Source of the DNA: Streptomyces buecherae
Lineage (GTDB): Bacteria > Actinomycetota > Actinomycetes > Streptomycetales > Streptomycetaceae
Direction: 5' to 3'
Assembly: GCF_014295035.1 (NCBI RefSeq)
Contig: NZ_CP060404.1
Span: 5,306,501 to 5,370,500, forward strand
Length of the DNA: 64,000 bases
A program made the translations under genes and the position numbers. Below are positions 52,334 through 63,156 of the stretch, in pieces; the first letter of the stretch is position 1; the number at the start of each line of letters is the position of its first letter. Below the pieces are notes generated by a model. That model was not told the origin of the DNA. It worked only from the letters and a program-made list of their open reading frames with translations, and searched no databases.

Positions 52334-52847
52334 GCCGCGGTGCCCCCGTGCGCCGCGGTTTCCCCCGTACGGCCGGCCGTCCGACAGGCGGTCCGGCACC
52401 CCCGTTGCGCCAGGCCGCCGATGAAGCGGCCGGGCTTTCCCCCGTGCGCCGCGCCCCGAGCAGGCGGCGCGGTTCCCCCCGTGTCGCCGTGCCACCCCCG
52501 TGGTGGCGCGGCCCCCCGTGTGCCCCGTCGCCCCCGTGCGACGTGGCTCCCCCGTCACGCCGCGGCCCGTGGACCGCGACGCTCCGTACCACCGGGCCCG
52601 CGGGCCCCGGCGTCGTGCACCGGGCTCCCGCGCGGCCTGGCCCCGATGGGCCAGCCCGCGGGTGGCGAGGCGCCCGCCACGCCCCGCTGCCCGGCGATCC
52701 GGCCGGTGAGGTGGCCCCCGTCGTACGCACGTCCCCCGTCGTACGCGTCCCACCCCACCGGCCCGCTCTGTGGGCCTCCGCCACGGATGGACCGTGGCGG
52801 AGGCCAGGGGCGCCAGAACCCCCGTGTCCGGCGCTCCCGATCAGGGG
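52334..52847. repeat. Intergenic region with reiterated CCCCCGT motifs
   Basis: No gene is supported. CCCCCGT occurs about twelve times between 52340 and 52825, often as CCCCCGTGCGCCGCG or TCCCCCGTCGTACG. On the minus strand these give regularly spaced G5 runs. Confidence 0.6.
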
Positions 52848-53669
52848 CTACGCGCTGGGCTGGGCCGAGCGCAGTCGCTCGGCGTGGCCGCGCAGCGCTT
52901 CCATCGCCTCGTGGAACAGCCCGGGCCCGAAGGTGATCCGGGCCGCTCCCAGCTCGCCGATCTCGGCCAGGGACGGGCCGCCGGGCATGGCGGCCATGTT
53001 CAGCGGCGCGCCGACGCCCTGGGACAGCTCCGTGACCAACTCGACCGGAGCCAGCAGCGGGTAGATCACGTCCGCGCCCGCCGCGACGTACATCCTGGCC
53101 CGCTCGATGGCCGCCGCCGCGCTGGTGTCGCCGCGCAGGAAGGTGTCCACCCGGGCGTTGATCACCAGCCGGTCGCCGGCCTCCTGGCGCACCTGTGCCA
53201 GCCAGTCGGCGTGCTGCCGGGCGTCCTTGAGCTGGCCCGTCGCCAGGTCGGTGTCCTCCAGGTTGCAGCCCACCACGCCCGCTTCGAGCAGCCGCTCCAC
53301 CAACTCGGCCGGGGCCAGGCCGTAGCCGTCCTCGACGTCGGCCGACACCGGGATGTCCACCACCCGGGTGATGCGGGTGATCGCCGCGAACATCTCGTCG
53401 ACCGGCGTGCCGCCGCCGTCCTCGTAGCCGAGCGAGGCCGCGATGCCCGCGCTCGGCGTCGCCAGCGCCGGGAAGCCGGCGTCGGCGAAGATCCGCGCGC
53501 TGGCCGCGTCCCAGGGACCGGGAAGGATCAGCGGGTCGGCCGGCGCCCGACCGTGGTGCAGGGCCAGGAACGCCTTGGCCGTGTTCTCAGCGTTGTCAGC
53601 GTCGGCGGCGTGAGCGGCGTTGCCGTTCTCAGCGGTGTCCGCTGTGTCGTCAGGGTGGGTGGGGGGCAT
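52848..53669 (-). CDS. Isocitrate lyase / PEP mutase superfamily protein
   Basis: A 273-residue TIM-barrel protein. Family features are LILPGPWDAASARIFADAG, PSAGIAASLGY, SADVEDGYG (Mg-binding acidic residues) and VINARVDTFLRG. The isocitrate-lyase KKCGH motif is absent, so a methylisocitrate-lyase, oxaloacetase or carboxyPEP-mutase-like C-C or P-C bond reaction is possible; substrate unknown. The ATG at 53669 shares its first base with the upstream stop (TGATG) and has GAGGAG five bases away; the GTG at 53672 is less likely. Follows the AhpD-type gene in a coupled pair. Confidence 0.88.
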   Translation of the reverse strand: MPPTHPDDTADTAENGNAAHAADADNAENTAKAFLALHHGRAPADPLILPGPWDAASARIFADAGFPALATPSAGIAASLGYEDGGGTPVDEMFAAITRITRVVDIPVSADVEDGYGLAPAELVERLLEAGVVGCNLEDTDLATGQLKDARQHADWLAQVRQEAGDRLVINARVDTFLRGDTSAAAAIERARMYVAAGADVIYPLLAPVELVTELSQGVGAPLNMAAMPGGPSLAEIGELGAARITFGPGLFHEAMEALRGHAERLRSAQPSA

Positions 53670-54115
53670 CACAGCTCCTCGGAGGGCGGTTTACCGGGGG
53701 ACATCCGCGTGGTCACGCTGATCCGGTTCCACGCGTTGATCGTGATGATCAGGCTGACGAGTTGGGCGAGTTCGGCGGCCTCGAAATGCTCGGCCGCCCG
53801 GTCGTAGACCGCGTCCGGTACGAACCCGTCGGTGAGGACGGTCACCGCCTCGGTCAGCGCGAGCGCTGCCTGTTCCTTGGCGGTGAAGTACGTCGGCGAC
53901 TCCTCCCACGCGTTGAGCAGGTATATCCGCTCCTCGCTCTCCCCTTCCGTCCGCGCGTCCCGGGTGTACATCGTGATGCAGAAGGCACAGTGGTTGATCT
54001 GCGACGCGCGAATCTTCACCAGCTCGATCAGGGCGGGGTCGAGACCCCGTCTGGCCGCCGCGTCAAGATTGATCATGGCCTTGTAGAACTCGGGCGCGAG
54101 GGTGGGCAGTGCCAT
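53669..54115 (-). CDS. AhpD-like carboxymuconolactone decarboxylase family protein
   Basis: A 148-residue protein with the redox-active CxxC in INHCAFCITMYTRDAR (about 40-55) and the typical helical ending WNRISVTTR. Such proteins reduce peroxidase partners or act as small peroxidases. The ATG at 54115 has GGGAG six bases upstream. An upstream in-frame ATG at 54154 is also possible: a TAGCGT -10 lies seven bases before it, which would make a leaderless start adding 13 residues. Coupled to the PEP-mutase-family gene and divergent from the MocR regulator, which probably controls the pair. Confidence 0.88.
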   Translation of the reverse strand: MALPTLAPEFYKAMINLDAAARRGLDPALIELVKIRASQINHCAFCITMYTRDARTEGESEERIYLLNAWEESPTYFTAKEQAALALTEAVTVLTDGFVPDAVYDRAAEHFEAAELAQLVSLIITINAWNRISVTTRMSPGKPPSEEL

Positions 54116-54201
54116 CCTCGGCTCCCGTCTACGGGCCGTTTCGCTCGTCGCCATGGCCCTCACGCTACGGCGGCACTAGCCCAGGGGTATGGTCCATTTC
54201 C
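54116..54201. promoter_or_regulatory. Divergent promoter region AhpD-type gene / MocR gene
   Basis: Minus strand: TAGCGT seven bases before ATG 54154. Plus strand: TATGGT eight bases before the MocR ATG at 54202. Both fit leaderless -10 elements. Repeated TGGTCCA/CCATGG elements overlap the plus-strand -10 and could be the MocR operator. Confidence 0.45.
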
Positions 54202-55710
54202 ATGGCAGATTCTTGGGCCACTGAGACGCCGTCCGATGAGGCCGCCGACTTCGCCGTCGGCAGCGACCTCCACCTGGAGCTGAGCCGAACGGGAGGTGTC
54301 CGGGCGTCGCTGATGAGCGCGCTGCGGGACGCCGTACGATCCGGCCGGCTCGCCCCCGGCACCCGCCTGCCCTCCTCCCGCACCCTCGCCACCGACCTGG
54401 GCATCGCCCGCAACACGGTCGCCGACGCGTACGCCGAACTCGTCGCCGAGGGCTGGCTCACCGCCCGCCAGGGCTCCGGGACGCGCGTGGCCGAGCGCGC
54501 CGTCGCCCCCGAGACCCGCATCGAACCCCCGACCCCGGTACGCCGCCCGCCCCCGCGCCCCGCGCCCGCCCCCACCCCGGTCTACGACCTGATGCCCGGC
54601 TCGCCCGACGTCTCGTCCTTCCCGCGCGCCGCCTGGCTGACCGCCGCCCGCAAGGCCATCACCCACGCGCCCAACGACGCCTTCGGCTACGGCACGCACG
54701 TCGCCGGTCGCCCCGAACTGCGCCGGGCGCTCGCCGACTACCTCGCCCGCGCCCGGGGCGTACGCGCGGCGCCCGAGCGCATCCTCATCTGCTCGGGCCT
54801 GTCCGAGGGACTGCGCCTGGTCGGCGAGGTGCTCGGCGACACCGCGCGGCTGCCCGGCGCCACGCCCGGCGCCGACCTGGTGGCGGTCGAGTCCTTCGGC
54901 CTGGACATCCACCGCGACCTGCTCACCGGCTGCGGGCTGCGCACCGTGGCCGTCGGCTTCGACGAACACGGCCCGCGCACCGAGGAGTTGGCGAGCACGG
55001 GGGCCAGGGCGGCGCTGATGACGCCGGCCCACCAGTTCCCGTTCGGCGTCTCGCTGCCGCCCGACCGGCGCGCGGCCACCGTCAAGTGGGCGGTGGAGAC
55101 CGGCGGCGTGCTCCTGGAGGACGACTACGACGGCGAGTTCCGCTACGACGGGCAGCGGGTCGGCGCCGTGCAGGGCCTGGACCCCGAACACGTCGTCTAC
55201 ATGGGCACCGTCAGCAAGAGCCTGTCGCCCGCGCTGCGGCTCGGCTGGCTGGTGCTGCCCGAGCGGCTGTTCGCGGCCGTCGCCGAACTCAAGCGCCGCC
55301 CCGGCTCCCAGACCAGCGGCCTGGACCAGCTCACGCTGGCGGAGTTCATCACCTCGGGGGCGTACGACCGGCACGTACGCGGCATGCGCCAGCGCTACCA
55401 GCGCCGCCGCGACCAACTCGTGGCCGCCCTGGCCGAGCGCGCCCCGCACGTCAAGGTCAGCGGCATAGCGGCCGGCCTGCACGCGGTCCTCGAACTCCCG
55501 CCGGGCACCGAGCAGTCGGTGATCAACGGCGCGGCCTGGCAGGGCCTGGCCCTGGAGGGCCTGCGCCGCTACCGGCTCGGCGCGGGCACCGGCGGCGACG
55601 CCGCCCCGCGCGACGACGTCATCGGCGACGCCCTGGTCGTCGGCTACGGCACCCCGCCCGACCACGCGTACGCCGGCGCGCTGGACGCCCTGTGTCGGGC
55701 GCTGCCGTAA
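54202..55710 (+). CDS. MocR family regulator (GntR HTH plus aminotransferase domain)
   Basis: A 502-residue regulator. The winged helix spans about 25-100 (RLPSSRTLATDLGIARNTVADAY). The aminotransferase-fold domain (about 130-500) binds PLP, with the Schiff-base Lys in GTVSKSLSPALRLGW and the Asp in LLEDDYDGEFRYDG. MocR proteins sense PLP or amino compounds and usually control a divergent gene, here the AhpD-type/PEP-mutase-type pair. The ATG at 54202 starts MADSWATE; the frame upstream lies in the divergent promoter. Confidence 0.92.
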   Translation: MADSWATETPSDEAADFAVGSDLHLELSRTGGVRASLMSALRDAVRSGRLAPGTRLPSSRTLATDLGIARNTVADAYAELVAEGWLTARQGSGTRVAERAVAPETRIEPPTPVRRPPPRPAPAPTPVYDLMPGSPDVSSFPRAAWLTAARKAITHAPNDAFGYGTHVAGRPELRRALADYLARARGVRAAPERILICSGLSEGLRLVGEVLGDTARLPGATPGADLVAVESFGLDIHRDLLTGCGLRTVAVGFDEHGPRTEELASTGARAALMTPAHQFPFGVSLPPDRRAATVKWAVETGGVLLEDDYDGEFRYDGQRVGAVQGLDPEHVVYMGTVSKSLSPALRLGWLVLPERLFAAVAELKRRPGSQTSGLDQLTLAEFITSGAYDRHVRGMRQRYQRRRDQLVAALAERAPHVKVSGIAAGLHAVLELPPGTEQSVINGAAWQGLALEGLRRYRLGAGTGGDAAPRDDVIGDALVVGYGTPPDHAYAGALDALCRALP

Positions 55711-55760
55711 CGAGGCCCCCGCGCGGGCCCGCGGCTTTCGCGGCGGGCCCGCCTCCTCGT

Positions 55761-55861
55761 GAGGTGAGTGAGCGGAGCGAGCTGAGTGAGCTGAGTGAGG
55801 TGAGAGAGCTGACTGTCCGGCTCTCGCTGGTCGGCCGGTTGTCCTAGCTGCCCTAGCTGTC

Positions 55862-55869
<8 letters not shown>
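55761..55869. repeat. Two arrays of 9-bp repeats between convergent genes
   Basis: Array 1 (55761-55814) has six 9-bp units of the type GAGCTGAGT. Array 2 (55843-55869) has three units of CCTAGCTG(C/T) and overlaps the rocD stop codon. Read in the rocD frame, each unit of array 2 contains an in-frame TAG, so rocD ends with three successive stop codons nine bases apart. Confidence 0.8.
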
Positions 55870-57091
<1,222 letters not shown>

Positions 57092-57391
57092 GTGCGCTCC
57101 ATCCTTACGGAGTCGGGGCGGGCTCAGCCTTCTTTCTATCGTTGCCCGGGGGGAATGCGAAGAAAAATTGCGTAGCCAACCGTGTGGGCCCCGCGCTTCC
57201 GCGCCCCGCCGACGCCGTGTCGGCGGGTCGCCGGCCTGTCGCCGTGCGTGGTCGTCCCGTGCCGCGCGCGTGCCGTGCGCGCTGGCGCGCGCCGGCGCCT
57301 GCCTCGCGCGCGGCGGCAGGGTGCTGCCAACCGCCCCCCAGTCTTCGACCGGGGGCCGTGATCGCGCCGCGTACCTGAGAGAATGGATGCC

Positions 57392-58405
57392 ATGGCCCAC
57401 GACCGTCCCCGCGCGCTCTCCGGTATCCAGCCCACTGCGGGCTCCTTCCACCTCGGGAACTACCTAGGCGCGATCCGTCAGTACGTCGCCTTGCAGGAAA
57501 CCCACGACGCCTTCTACATGGTGGTCGACCTCCACGCGATCACGGTCCCGCAGGACCCGCGGGAACTGCGCGCCAACACCCGGGTCGCCGCCGCGCAACT
57601 GCTGGCGGCCGGACTGGACCCGGACCGGTGCACACTCTTCGTCCAGAGCCACGTGCCCGAGCACGCGCAGCTCGGCTGGGTGATGAACTGCCTCACCGGC
57701 TTCGGCGAGGCGTCCCGCATGACGCAGTTCAAGGACAAGTCGGCCAAGCAGGGTGCCGACCGGACGACCGTGGGCCTCTTCACGTACCCGGTCCTGCAGG
57801 TAGCCGACATCCTCCTCTACCAGGCCGACCAGGTCCCGGTCGGCGAGGACCAGCGCCAGCACATCGAGCTGACCCGGGACCTCGCGGAGCGGTTCAACAG
57901 CCGCTACGGCCACGCCTTCACGGTGCCCTCGGCGCACATCGTCAAGGAGACCGGCAAGATCTACGACCTGCAGGACCCGTCGATCAAGATGAGCAAGTCG
58001 GCGTCCACGCCGAAGGGCATCATCAGCCTGCTGGACGAGCCCAAGGTCTCCGCGAAGAAGATCAAGAGCGCGGTGACGGACCTGGACACCGTCATCCGCT
58101 TCGACGAGGAGAACAAGCCCGGCGTGAGCAACCTGCTCACCATCTACGCGACCCTCACCGGCACCAGCATCGCTGACCTGGAACGCAAGTACGAGGGCAA
58201 GGGCTACGGCGCGCTGAAGACCGACCTTGCGGAGGTCATGGTCGACTGGGTCACACCGTTCCGCAGCCGCACCCAGGAATACCTGGACGACCCCGAGACG
58301 CTGGACAACATCCTGGCCAAGGGGGCCGAGAAGGCGCGGACCGTCGCGGCCGAGACCCTGGCCCTGGCGTACGACAAGGTGGGTCTGCTGCCCGCCAAGC
58401 ACTGA
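57392..58405 (+). CDS. trpS: Tryptophanyl-tRNA synthetase
   Basis: A 337-residue class I synthetase charging tRNA-Trp. The HIGH-type motif is in SGIQPTAGSFHLGNYLG (about 9-25) and KMSKS is perfect (KMSKSAST, about 196). MVVDLHAIT and DQRQHIELTRDLA are also typical. The ATG at 57392 (MAHDRPRAL) matches the usual N-terminus; an ATG nine bases earlier is possible. No T-box was seen in the 300-base divergent region, where AT-rich bases near 57140-57180 probably serve rocD. A hairpin follows the stop. Confidence 0.95.
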   Translation: MAHDRPRALSGIQPTAGSFHLGNYLGAIRQYVALQETHDAFYMVVDLHAITVPQDPRELRANTRVAAAQLLAAGLDPDRCTLFVQSHVPEHAQLGWVMNCLTGFGEASRMTQFKDKSAKQGADRTTVGLFTYPVLQVADILLYQADQVPVGEDQRQHIELTRDLAERFNSRYGHAFTVPSAHIVKETGKIYDLQDPSIKMSKSASTPKGIISLLDEPKVSAKKIKSAVTDLDTVIRFDEENKPGVSNLLTIYATLTGTSIADLERKYEGKGYGALKTDLAEVMVDWVTPFRSRTQEYLDDPETLDNILAKGAEKARTVAAETLALAYDKVGLLPAKH

Positions 58406-58420
58406 GCGGCCACGCCCCGC

Positions 58421-58446
58421 CCGCCGGGCCGGCGGTGGCCCGGCGG
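58421..58446 (+). terminator. Terminator of trpS
   Basis: CCGCCGGGCC (58421-58430) pairs perfectly with 58437-58446 around a 6-base loop, 15 bases after the trpS stop. Confidence 0.7.
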
Positions 58447-58640
58447 CCCGGCGGCACCGTGGCCGGGTCCGGTTAGGCAGCGGACGGGGCATTGGTCCAG
58501 GCCGGTGGGGCCCGAGGAACCTAGCCGGGACGGCCGGGAAGCCGGCACACTGACACGGGCGCTCCACCGCCTGACAGGGACACGAGGTGTGCGGCGTGAC
58601 GGACAGCTTGACCAGACAGTGGTGCGGAAGGGAGAACGCA

Positions 58641-59321
58641 GTGGGGACCGTAACGATCGGCGTTTCGATCGCGGTCCCGGAGCCGTACGGCAGCTTCCTC
58701 CAGGAGCGGCGCGCGGGCTTCGGGGACCCGGCCGCGCACGGCATCCCCACGCACGTCACGCTGTTGCCGCCCACCGTGGTGGACGCCGCGGCGCTGCCCG
58801 GCATCGAGCGCCACCTCGCGGAGGTCGCGGCCGGCTGGGGCCCCTTCCCGATGCGGCTGTCCGGGACGGACACCTTCCGCCCGCTCTCGCCGGTCGTCTT
58901 CGTGAAGATCGTGGAGGGCGCCGAGGACTGCACGGCGCTCCAGGAGCGCGTCCGAGCGGCGTCCGGGCCGTGCGCCCGCGAGCTGCAGTTCCCGTACCAC
59001 CCCCACGTCACCATCGCGCACGGCATCTCCGAGGAGGCGATGGACCGCGCGTACGCCGAGCTCAAGGACTACGAGGCGGCGTGGACCATCGAGGGCTTCG
59101 CCTTGTACGAACAAGGCCAGGACGGCGTCTGGCGGTTGGAGCGCGAATACCCTTTCGGCTCGGCGGGAGGGCGGGGTCCGGGCCCGACCTTCCCGCGCCA
59201 GACGCAGCACGCGGACCATGACCGGGACGGGCGGGACCGCGCCCGGGGCCGGGACTCCGCTCGCGACCGGAGTCGGGGCCACGGTCCGGCGCGGAACGAA
59301 CCGCTGAATGTGACCGAGTAA
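58641..59321 (+). CDS. 2'-5' RNA ligase family (2H phosphoesterase) protein
   Basis: A 226-residue protein with the two HxT motifs of the 2H superfamily: THVTLLPPT (about 37) and HPHVTIAHG (about 118). These act on 2',3'-cyclic or 2'-5' phosphodiester bonds in RNA or nucleotides; the physiological substrate is unknown. The last 45 residues are a charged Asp/Arg/His-rich tail beyond the fold. The GTG at 58641 has GGGAG six bases upstream. Monocistronic, following trpS after 235 bases. Confidence 0.9.
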   Translation: MGTVTIGVSIAVPEPYGSFLQERRAGFGDPAAHGIPTHVTLLPPTVVDAAALPGIERHLAEVAAGWGPFPMRLSGTDTFRPLSPVVFVKIVEGAEDCTALQERVRAASGPCARELQFPYHPHVTIAHGISEEAMDRAYAELKDYEAAWTIEGFALYEQGQDGVWRLEREYPFGSAGGRGPGPTFPRQTQHADHDRDGRDRARGRDSARDRSRGHGPARNEPLNVTE

Positions 59322-59376
59322 GAAAAGATTCCGCGACGCACTTTTAACCGGGTCTCAATAGCGGTAGGCTGTCCTC

Positions 59377-60186
59377 ATGGACGGCCAACCGAGTCTTCGC
59401 GAGCGCAAGAAGCAGCGCACCTATCAGGCGATCTCCGACGCCGCGATCGCGCTCTTCCTCGAGCAGGGCTTCGACCAGGTCTCGGTGGCGGAGATCGCCG
59501 CCGCGGCCATGGTGTCCAAGCCCACGCTGTTCCGCTATTTCCCGACCAAGGAAGACCTCGCGCTCTACCGCTTCGCGGACCACGAGGGCGAGGCCAGCCG
59601 CGTGGTCCGCGACCGAGCCCCCGAGCAGAGCCCCCTCCAGGCGCTGCACGCGCACTTCCGCGCCGGCCTCGACCGCCGCGACCCGGTCACGGGCCTGTGC
59701 GACGACAGCGAGGTCCTCGCCTTCCACCGCCTGCTGTACGGCACCCCGAGCCTGGTGGCGCGGCTGTACGCGTACACGACGCGGTCCGAGGAGGCCCTGG
59801 CCCGCACGCTGTACGAGGCGGCGCACGCCCCCGAGGCGGCGCTCCACCCGGCCGACACCCCGCCGGCCGAGGCTCCGCCGGTCGATGTTCCGCCGGCTGA
59901 GGCGGCCCCGGCCGACGCGCACGGGCCCGGCGCCGGAGCGGCCCCGGGCCCGCTCGGCGGCCCTGGCCTGCCGGGCGCCGGAGCCGGCCTGCCGGGCCCT
60001 GAGGAGCCCACCGGACTGGAGGCGCTGACGGCCCGCCTCACCGCCAGCCAGGTCATAGCGGCGCAGCGCATTCTGGCGCTCGACAACTGGCGCCGGATAG
60101 CCGACGGGGAGAGCGCCGACGAGGTCTATCCGTCGGCCGTCACCGCCGCCGACCACGCCTTCTCCGTGCTCGGCTCCCACCTCTGA
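59377..60186 (+). CDS. TetR family regulator
   Basis: A 269-residue repressor-type protein. The TetR helix-turn-helix is at about 10-55 (AISDAAIALFLEQGFDQVSVAEIAAAAMVSKPTLFRYFPTKEDL region). The ligand domain is interrupted by a Pro/Ala/Gly insertion of about 60 residues (about 150-210). A TAGGCT -10 ends six bases before the ATG, implying a leaderless transcript. It precedes the HelD/HelR-type gene by 420 bases on the same strand; the regulatory target is not evident. Confidence 0.9.
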   Translation: MDGQPSLRERKKQRTYQAISDAAIALFLEQGFDQVSVAEIAAAAMVSKPTLFRYFPTKEDLALYRFADHEGEASRVVRDRAPEQSPLQALHAHFRAGLDRRDPVTGLCDDSEVLAFHRLLYGTPSLVARLYAYTTRSEEALARTLYEAAHAPEAALHPADTPPAEAPPVDVPPAEAAPADAHGPGAGAAPGPLGGPGLPGAGAGLPGPEEPTGLEALTARLTASQVIAAQRILALDNWRRIADGESADEVYPSAVTAADHAFSVLGSHL

Positions 60187-60230
60187 GCGAGGAGGCCAGC
60201 GCCCCTGACGGGCGCCCCGCCCCACCCTGG

Positions 60231-60295
<65 letters not shown>

Positions 60296-60605
60296 GCGTC
60301 GGGGGCTGCGACGGAGGCCGGGGGCCGTGGGTCGGGGGCCGTGGGCGCGCTGGCGCGGGGCCGGGCGCGAGGCGTGGGCTTGGCGTGCTTCGGCCTGCTG
60401 CCTCGGGCTCCGGCCTCGTTCAGAGGAGCTGGCCGCCCGCTGACCACCCGCCTTCCGCCACTCAGCCCGTGGGGCCGCGCCCCGCCGCATACCGCCACTC
60501 CACCGTCCGCCCCGCTCGGCGCGCGCCGAGCGGCGATGCGCGCTGCTCGCGAGCGCGCCCGCCGAGCCGGCCCGCCCGCCACTCCCACGCGAAAGGTGTA
60601 CCGAG

Positions 60606-62963
60606 ATGACCTCACGACCCCACGGCGTGGCCGCCGACGCGCCGCATCGGCCTTCGGCCTCGGCTTCCCCGAACCAGCCGCCCTCGGCTGAGCCTTCCCC
60701 GACCGAGCAGGGACCGCCGCCGGGACCGCCCCGGGCTACCCCGCGCCCACCGGCTCCCCGTCCCGACGACCCGGGCGGGAGTTCCGGCGGCGGCCCGGGT
60801 GATGGCCCGAGCGGCGGTTCCGGCGGCGGCCCGGGCGGGGGTGCCGGCGGTGAACCGGACGCAGGGCTGGCCGCCGAGCGGGCGCACGTCGGCGCGTGCC
60901 GGGCCACGCTGGCCCGCATGGTCGAGTCGGCCCGGCGGCAGGTGTCGCTCGGGGAGGACGTCTCCGGCGACGGCGCGAGCGCCGAGGTGCTCGGCCGCTA
61001 CCTGCGCGGCTACGCCCGGCAGTTGGCACAGGAGCCGGAGGCCCCGCTGTTCTTCGGGCGCCTCGACTTCGACACCGCCCCCACCACCGGAGACCACCGC
61101 GGCCAGCGCTACTACATCGGCCGCCGGCACATCGCGGCCGACGCCACCGCGACGCCCATGGTGATCGACTGGCGCGCACCCGTCTCCCGCGTCTTCTACC
61201 AGGCGTCCCCGCGCGCCCCGCAGGGCGTCGCGGTACGCCGCAGGTTCGGCTGGGCCCCCGCCAGCCGGGGCGAGCCGGGCGACCTCACCAGCCTGGAGGA
61301 CGAGCGACTCGGCGCGGCGACCACGGCGGCGGGCCGGGACGAGGAGGCCGCGGCGGCCGGGGCCGGCAGCCGGATCGTGGCCGCGGAGATCGAGCGCCCC
61401 CGGGTGGGCCCGATGCGGGACATCGTCGCCACCATCCAACCCGAACAAGACGACCTGGTACGGGGCGCGTTGGCGGAATCGGTGTGCGTACAGGGCGCTC
61501 CCGGCACGGGCAAGACGGCCGTCGGCCTGCACCGCGCCGCCTACCTGCTCTACACCTACCCCCAACGCATCCAGCGCGGCGGCCTGTTGGTCGTCGGACC
61601 CAACCGCACCTTCCTGCGCTACATCGCCGAGGTGCTGCCCGCGCTCGGTGAGATCGACGTCCGCCAGTGCACCGCGGACGACCTCATCGACCGCTTCCCG
61701 GTGCGTGGCGAGGACACCCCGGACGTCGCCGCCGTCAAGCACGACCCCCGCATGGCCGAGGTTCTCGCGCGCGCCCTGTACCGGCGCGTGCGCCCACCGA
61801 GCGAGTCCCTGGCCATCCCGGACGGCACCTACCGCTGGCGGGTGGACGCCGACGAACTCGCCGAGATCGTCGCCCAGGTCCGGGAGCAGGCGCCGCCCTA
61901 CGCCACGGGTCGCGACTGGGTGCTCTCGCGCACCATGGAACTCGTCCGCCGCCAGGTCGAGCGGCGCGCGGGCCCGCCGCCCCAGGAGTGGGTGCGGCGC
62001 ATGAGCCGCTCCCGCGCCGTCAAGGCGTTCCTGGACGCCGCCTGGCCCGTGGCGCGGCCCGAGGAGGTCGTCGCCGAACTGCTGAGTGCCCCCGACGCGA
62101 TCCAAGCGGCTTCGGACGGGCTGCTCTCGCCCGCCGAACAGGCCGCGCTGTGCTGGGCCAAGCCGCCCCGCTCGGCCAAGAGCGCCCGTTGGTCGGCGGC
62201 GGACCTGGTGCTCATCGACGAGGTGGCGGGCCTGATCGAGCGCCCGGGCAGCTTCGGCCACGTGGTGGTGGACGAGGCGCAGGACCTGTCACCCATGCAG
62301 TGCAGGGTGCTGGCCCGGCGCAGCGACTTCGGTTCCCTGACCGTGCTGGGCGACCTGGCCCAGGGCACCACGCCCTGGGCGGCGCGGAGCTGGCCGGAGC
62401 ACCTCGCGCACCTGGGCAAGCCGAACGCGACGGTCGCCCCGCTCACGACCGGTTTCCGGGTGCCGGCCGCCATCGTGGCCGTGGCGAACGCCCTGCTGCC
62501 GCACCTGGAGACCTGGGTGCCGCCCGCCCGCTCGCTGCGAAGCGAGGGAGAGCTGCACGTCCACCCCGTGGCCGACGCCCTGGCCGGCACGGTGGCGGCG
62601 GTGCGCGCGGCGCGGCGCGCGGCCGGTTCCATCGGGGTGATAGCCGCCGACGCCGCCGTGCCCGAGGTGCGCCGGGCCCTGGCGGAGGCGGGCATCGCCA
62701 CGGCCGAGCCAGACGAGGCCGACCCGGCGCGGCGGGTGACGGTGCTGCCCGCGTCCCTGGCCAAGGGCCTGGAGTACGACCAGGTGGTCGCCGTGGAGCC
62801 GGCGGCGATCGTGGCGGCCGAACCGCGCGGGCTGCACCGGCTGTACGTGGTGCTCACTCGGGCGGTGTCGGGGCTGCGCATCGTGCACTCCCGCCCGCTG
62901 CCGCCGGCCCTGGGCACGCTGCGGGCCCAGCCCGGAGCCGAACCGTCGACCGGAGGGGGATAG
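60606..62963 (+). CDS. HelD/HelR-type RNA polymerase motor protein (UvrD-like ATPase)
   Basis: A 785-residue SF1-type ATPase. Residues 1-90 are a Pro/Gly-rich extension. An N-terminal helical part (about 92-150, AERAHVGACRATLARMVESA) matches the HelD coiled-coil arm. Walker A is CVQGAPGTGKTAVGLHRAAYL (about 296-316), Walker B VVVDEAQDLSP, motif III TVLGDLAQGT, and ASLAKGLEYDQVV and YVVLTRAVSGLRIVHS close the motor. Domain order and the RYYIGRRHIAADATATPMVIDW stretch are typical of HelD-family proteins, which clear stalled RNA polymerase; Streptomyces HelR additionally confers rifamycin tolerance by displacing the drug. No rifamycin-associated element was seen upstream. The ATG at 60606 has AAAGGTG upstream. 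Confidence 0.88.
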   Translation: MTSRPHGVAADAPHRPSASASPNQPPSAEPSPTEQGPPPGPPRATPRPPAPRPDDPGGSSGGGPGDGPSGGSGGGPGGGAGGEPDAGLAAERAHVGACRATLARMVESARRQVSLGEDVSGDGASAEVLGRYLRGYARQLAQEPEAPLFFGRLDFDTAPTTGDHRGQRYYIGRRHIAADATATPMVIDWRAPVSRVFYQASPRAPQGVAVRRRFGWAPASRGEPGDLTSLEDERLGAATTAAGRDEEAAAAGAGSRIVAAEIERPRVGPMRDIVATIQPEQDDLVRGALAESVCVQGAPGTGKTAVGLHRAAYLLYTYPQRIQRGGLLVVGPNRTFLRYIAEVLPALGEIDVRQCTADDLIDRFPVRGEDTPDVAAVKHDPRMAEVLARALYRRVRPPSESLAIPDGTYRWRVDADELAEIVAQVREQAPPYATGRDWVLSRTMELVRRQVERRAGPPPQEWVRRMSRSRAVKAFLDAAWPVARPEEVVAELLSAPDAIQAASDGLLSPAEQAALCWAKPPRSAKSARWSAADLVLIDEVAGLIERPGSFGHVVVDEAQDLSPMQCRVLARRSDFGSLTVLGDLAQGTTPWAARSWPEHLAHLGKPNATVAPLTTGFRVPAAIVAVANALLPHLETWVPPARSLRSEGELHVHPVADALAGTVAAVRAARRAAGSIGVIAADAAVPEVRRALAEAGIATAEPDEADPARRVTVLPASLAKGLEYDQVVAVEPAAIVAAEPRGLHRLYVVLTRAVSGLRIVHSRPLPPALGTLRAQPGAEPSTGGG

Positions 62964-63156
62964 CGCCCGCGGCCACGGGGAAAGCGCAGCCCAAACAGGG
63001 GGCGCGCGGACGGCCCCCGAGGAGGACCGACGACCACCGGGCAGGCCGGACCAGACGGGGCGGGAGGAACGGGCGGACCAGACGAGCCAGATGAGCCAGG
63101 CATAACGGGCTGACCGGCAAAGGAATGAATATGCAGGTAAGGGTAGAAAAAGGCTC

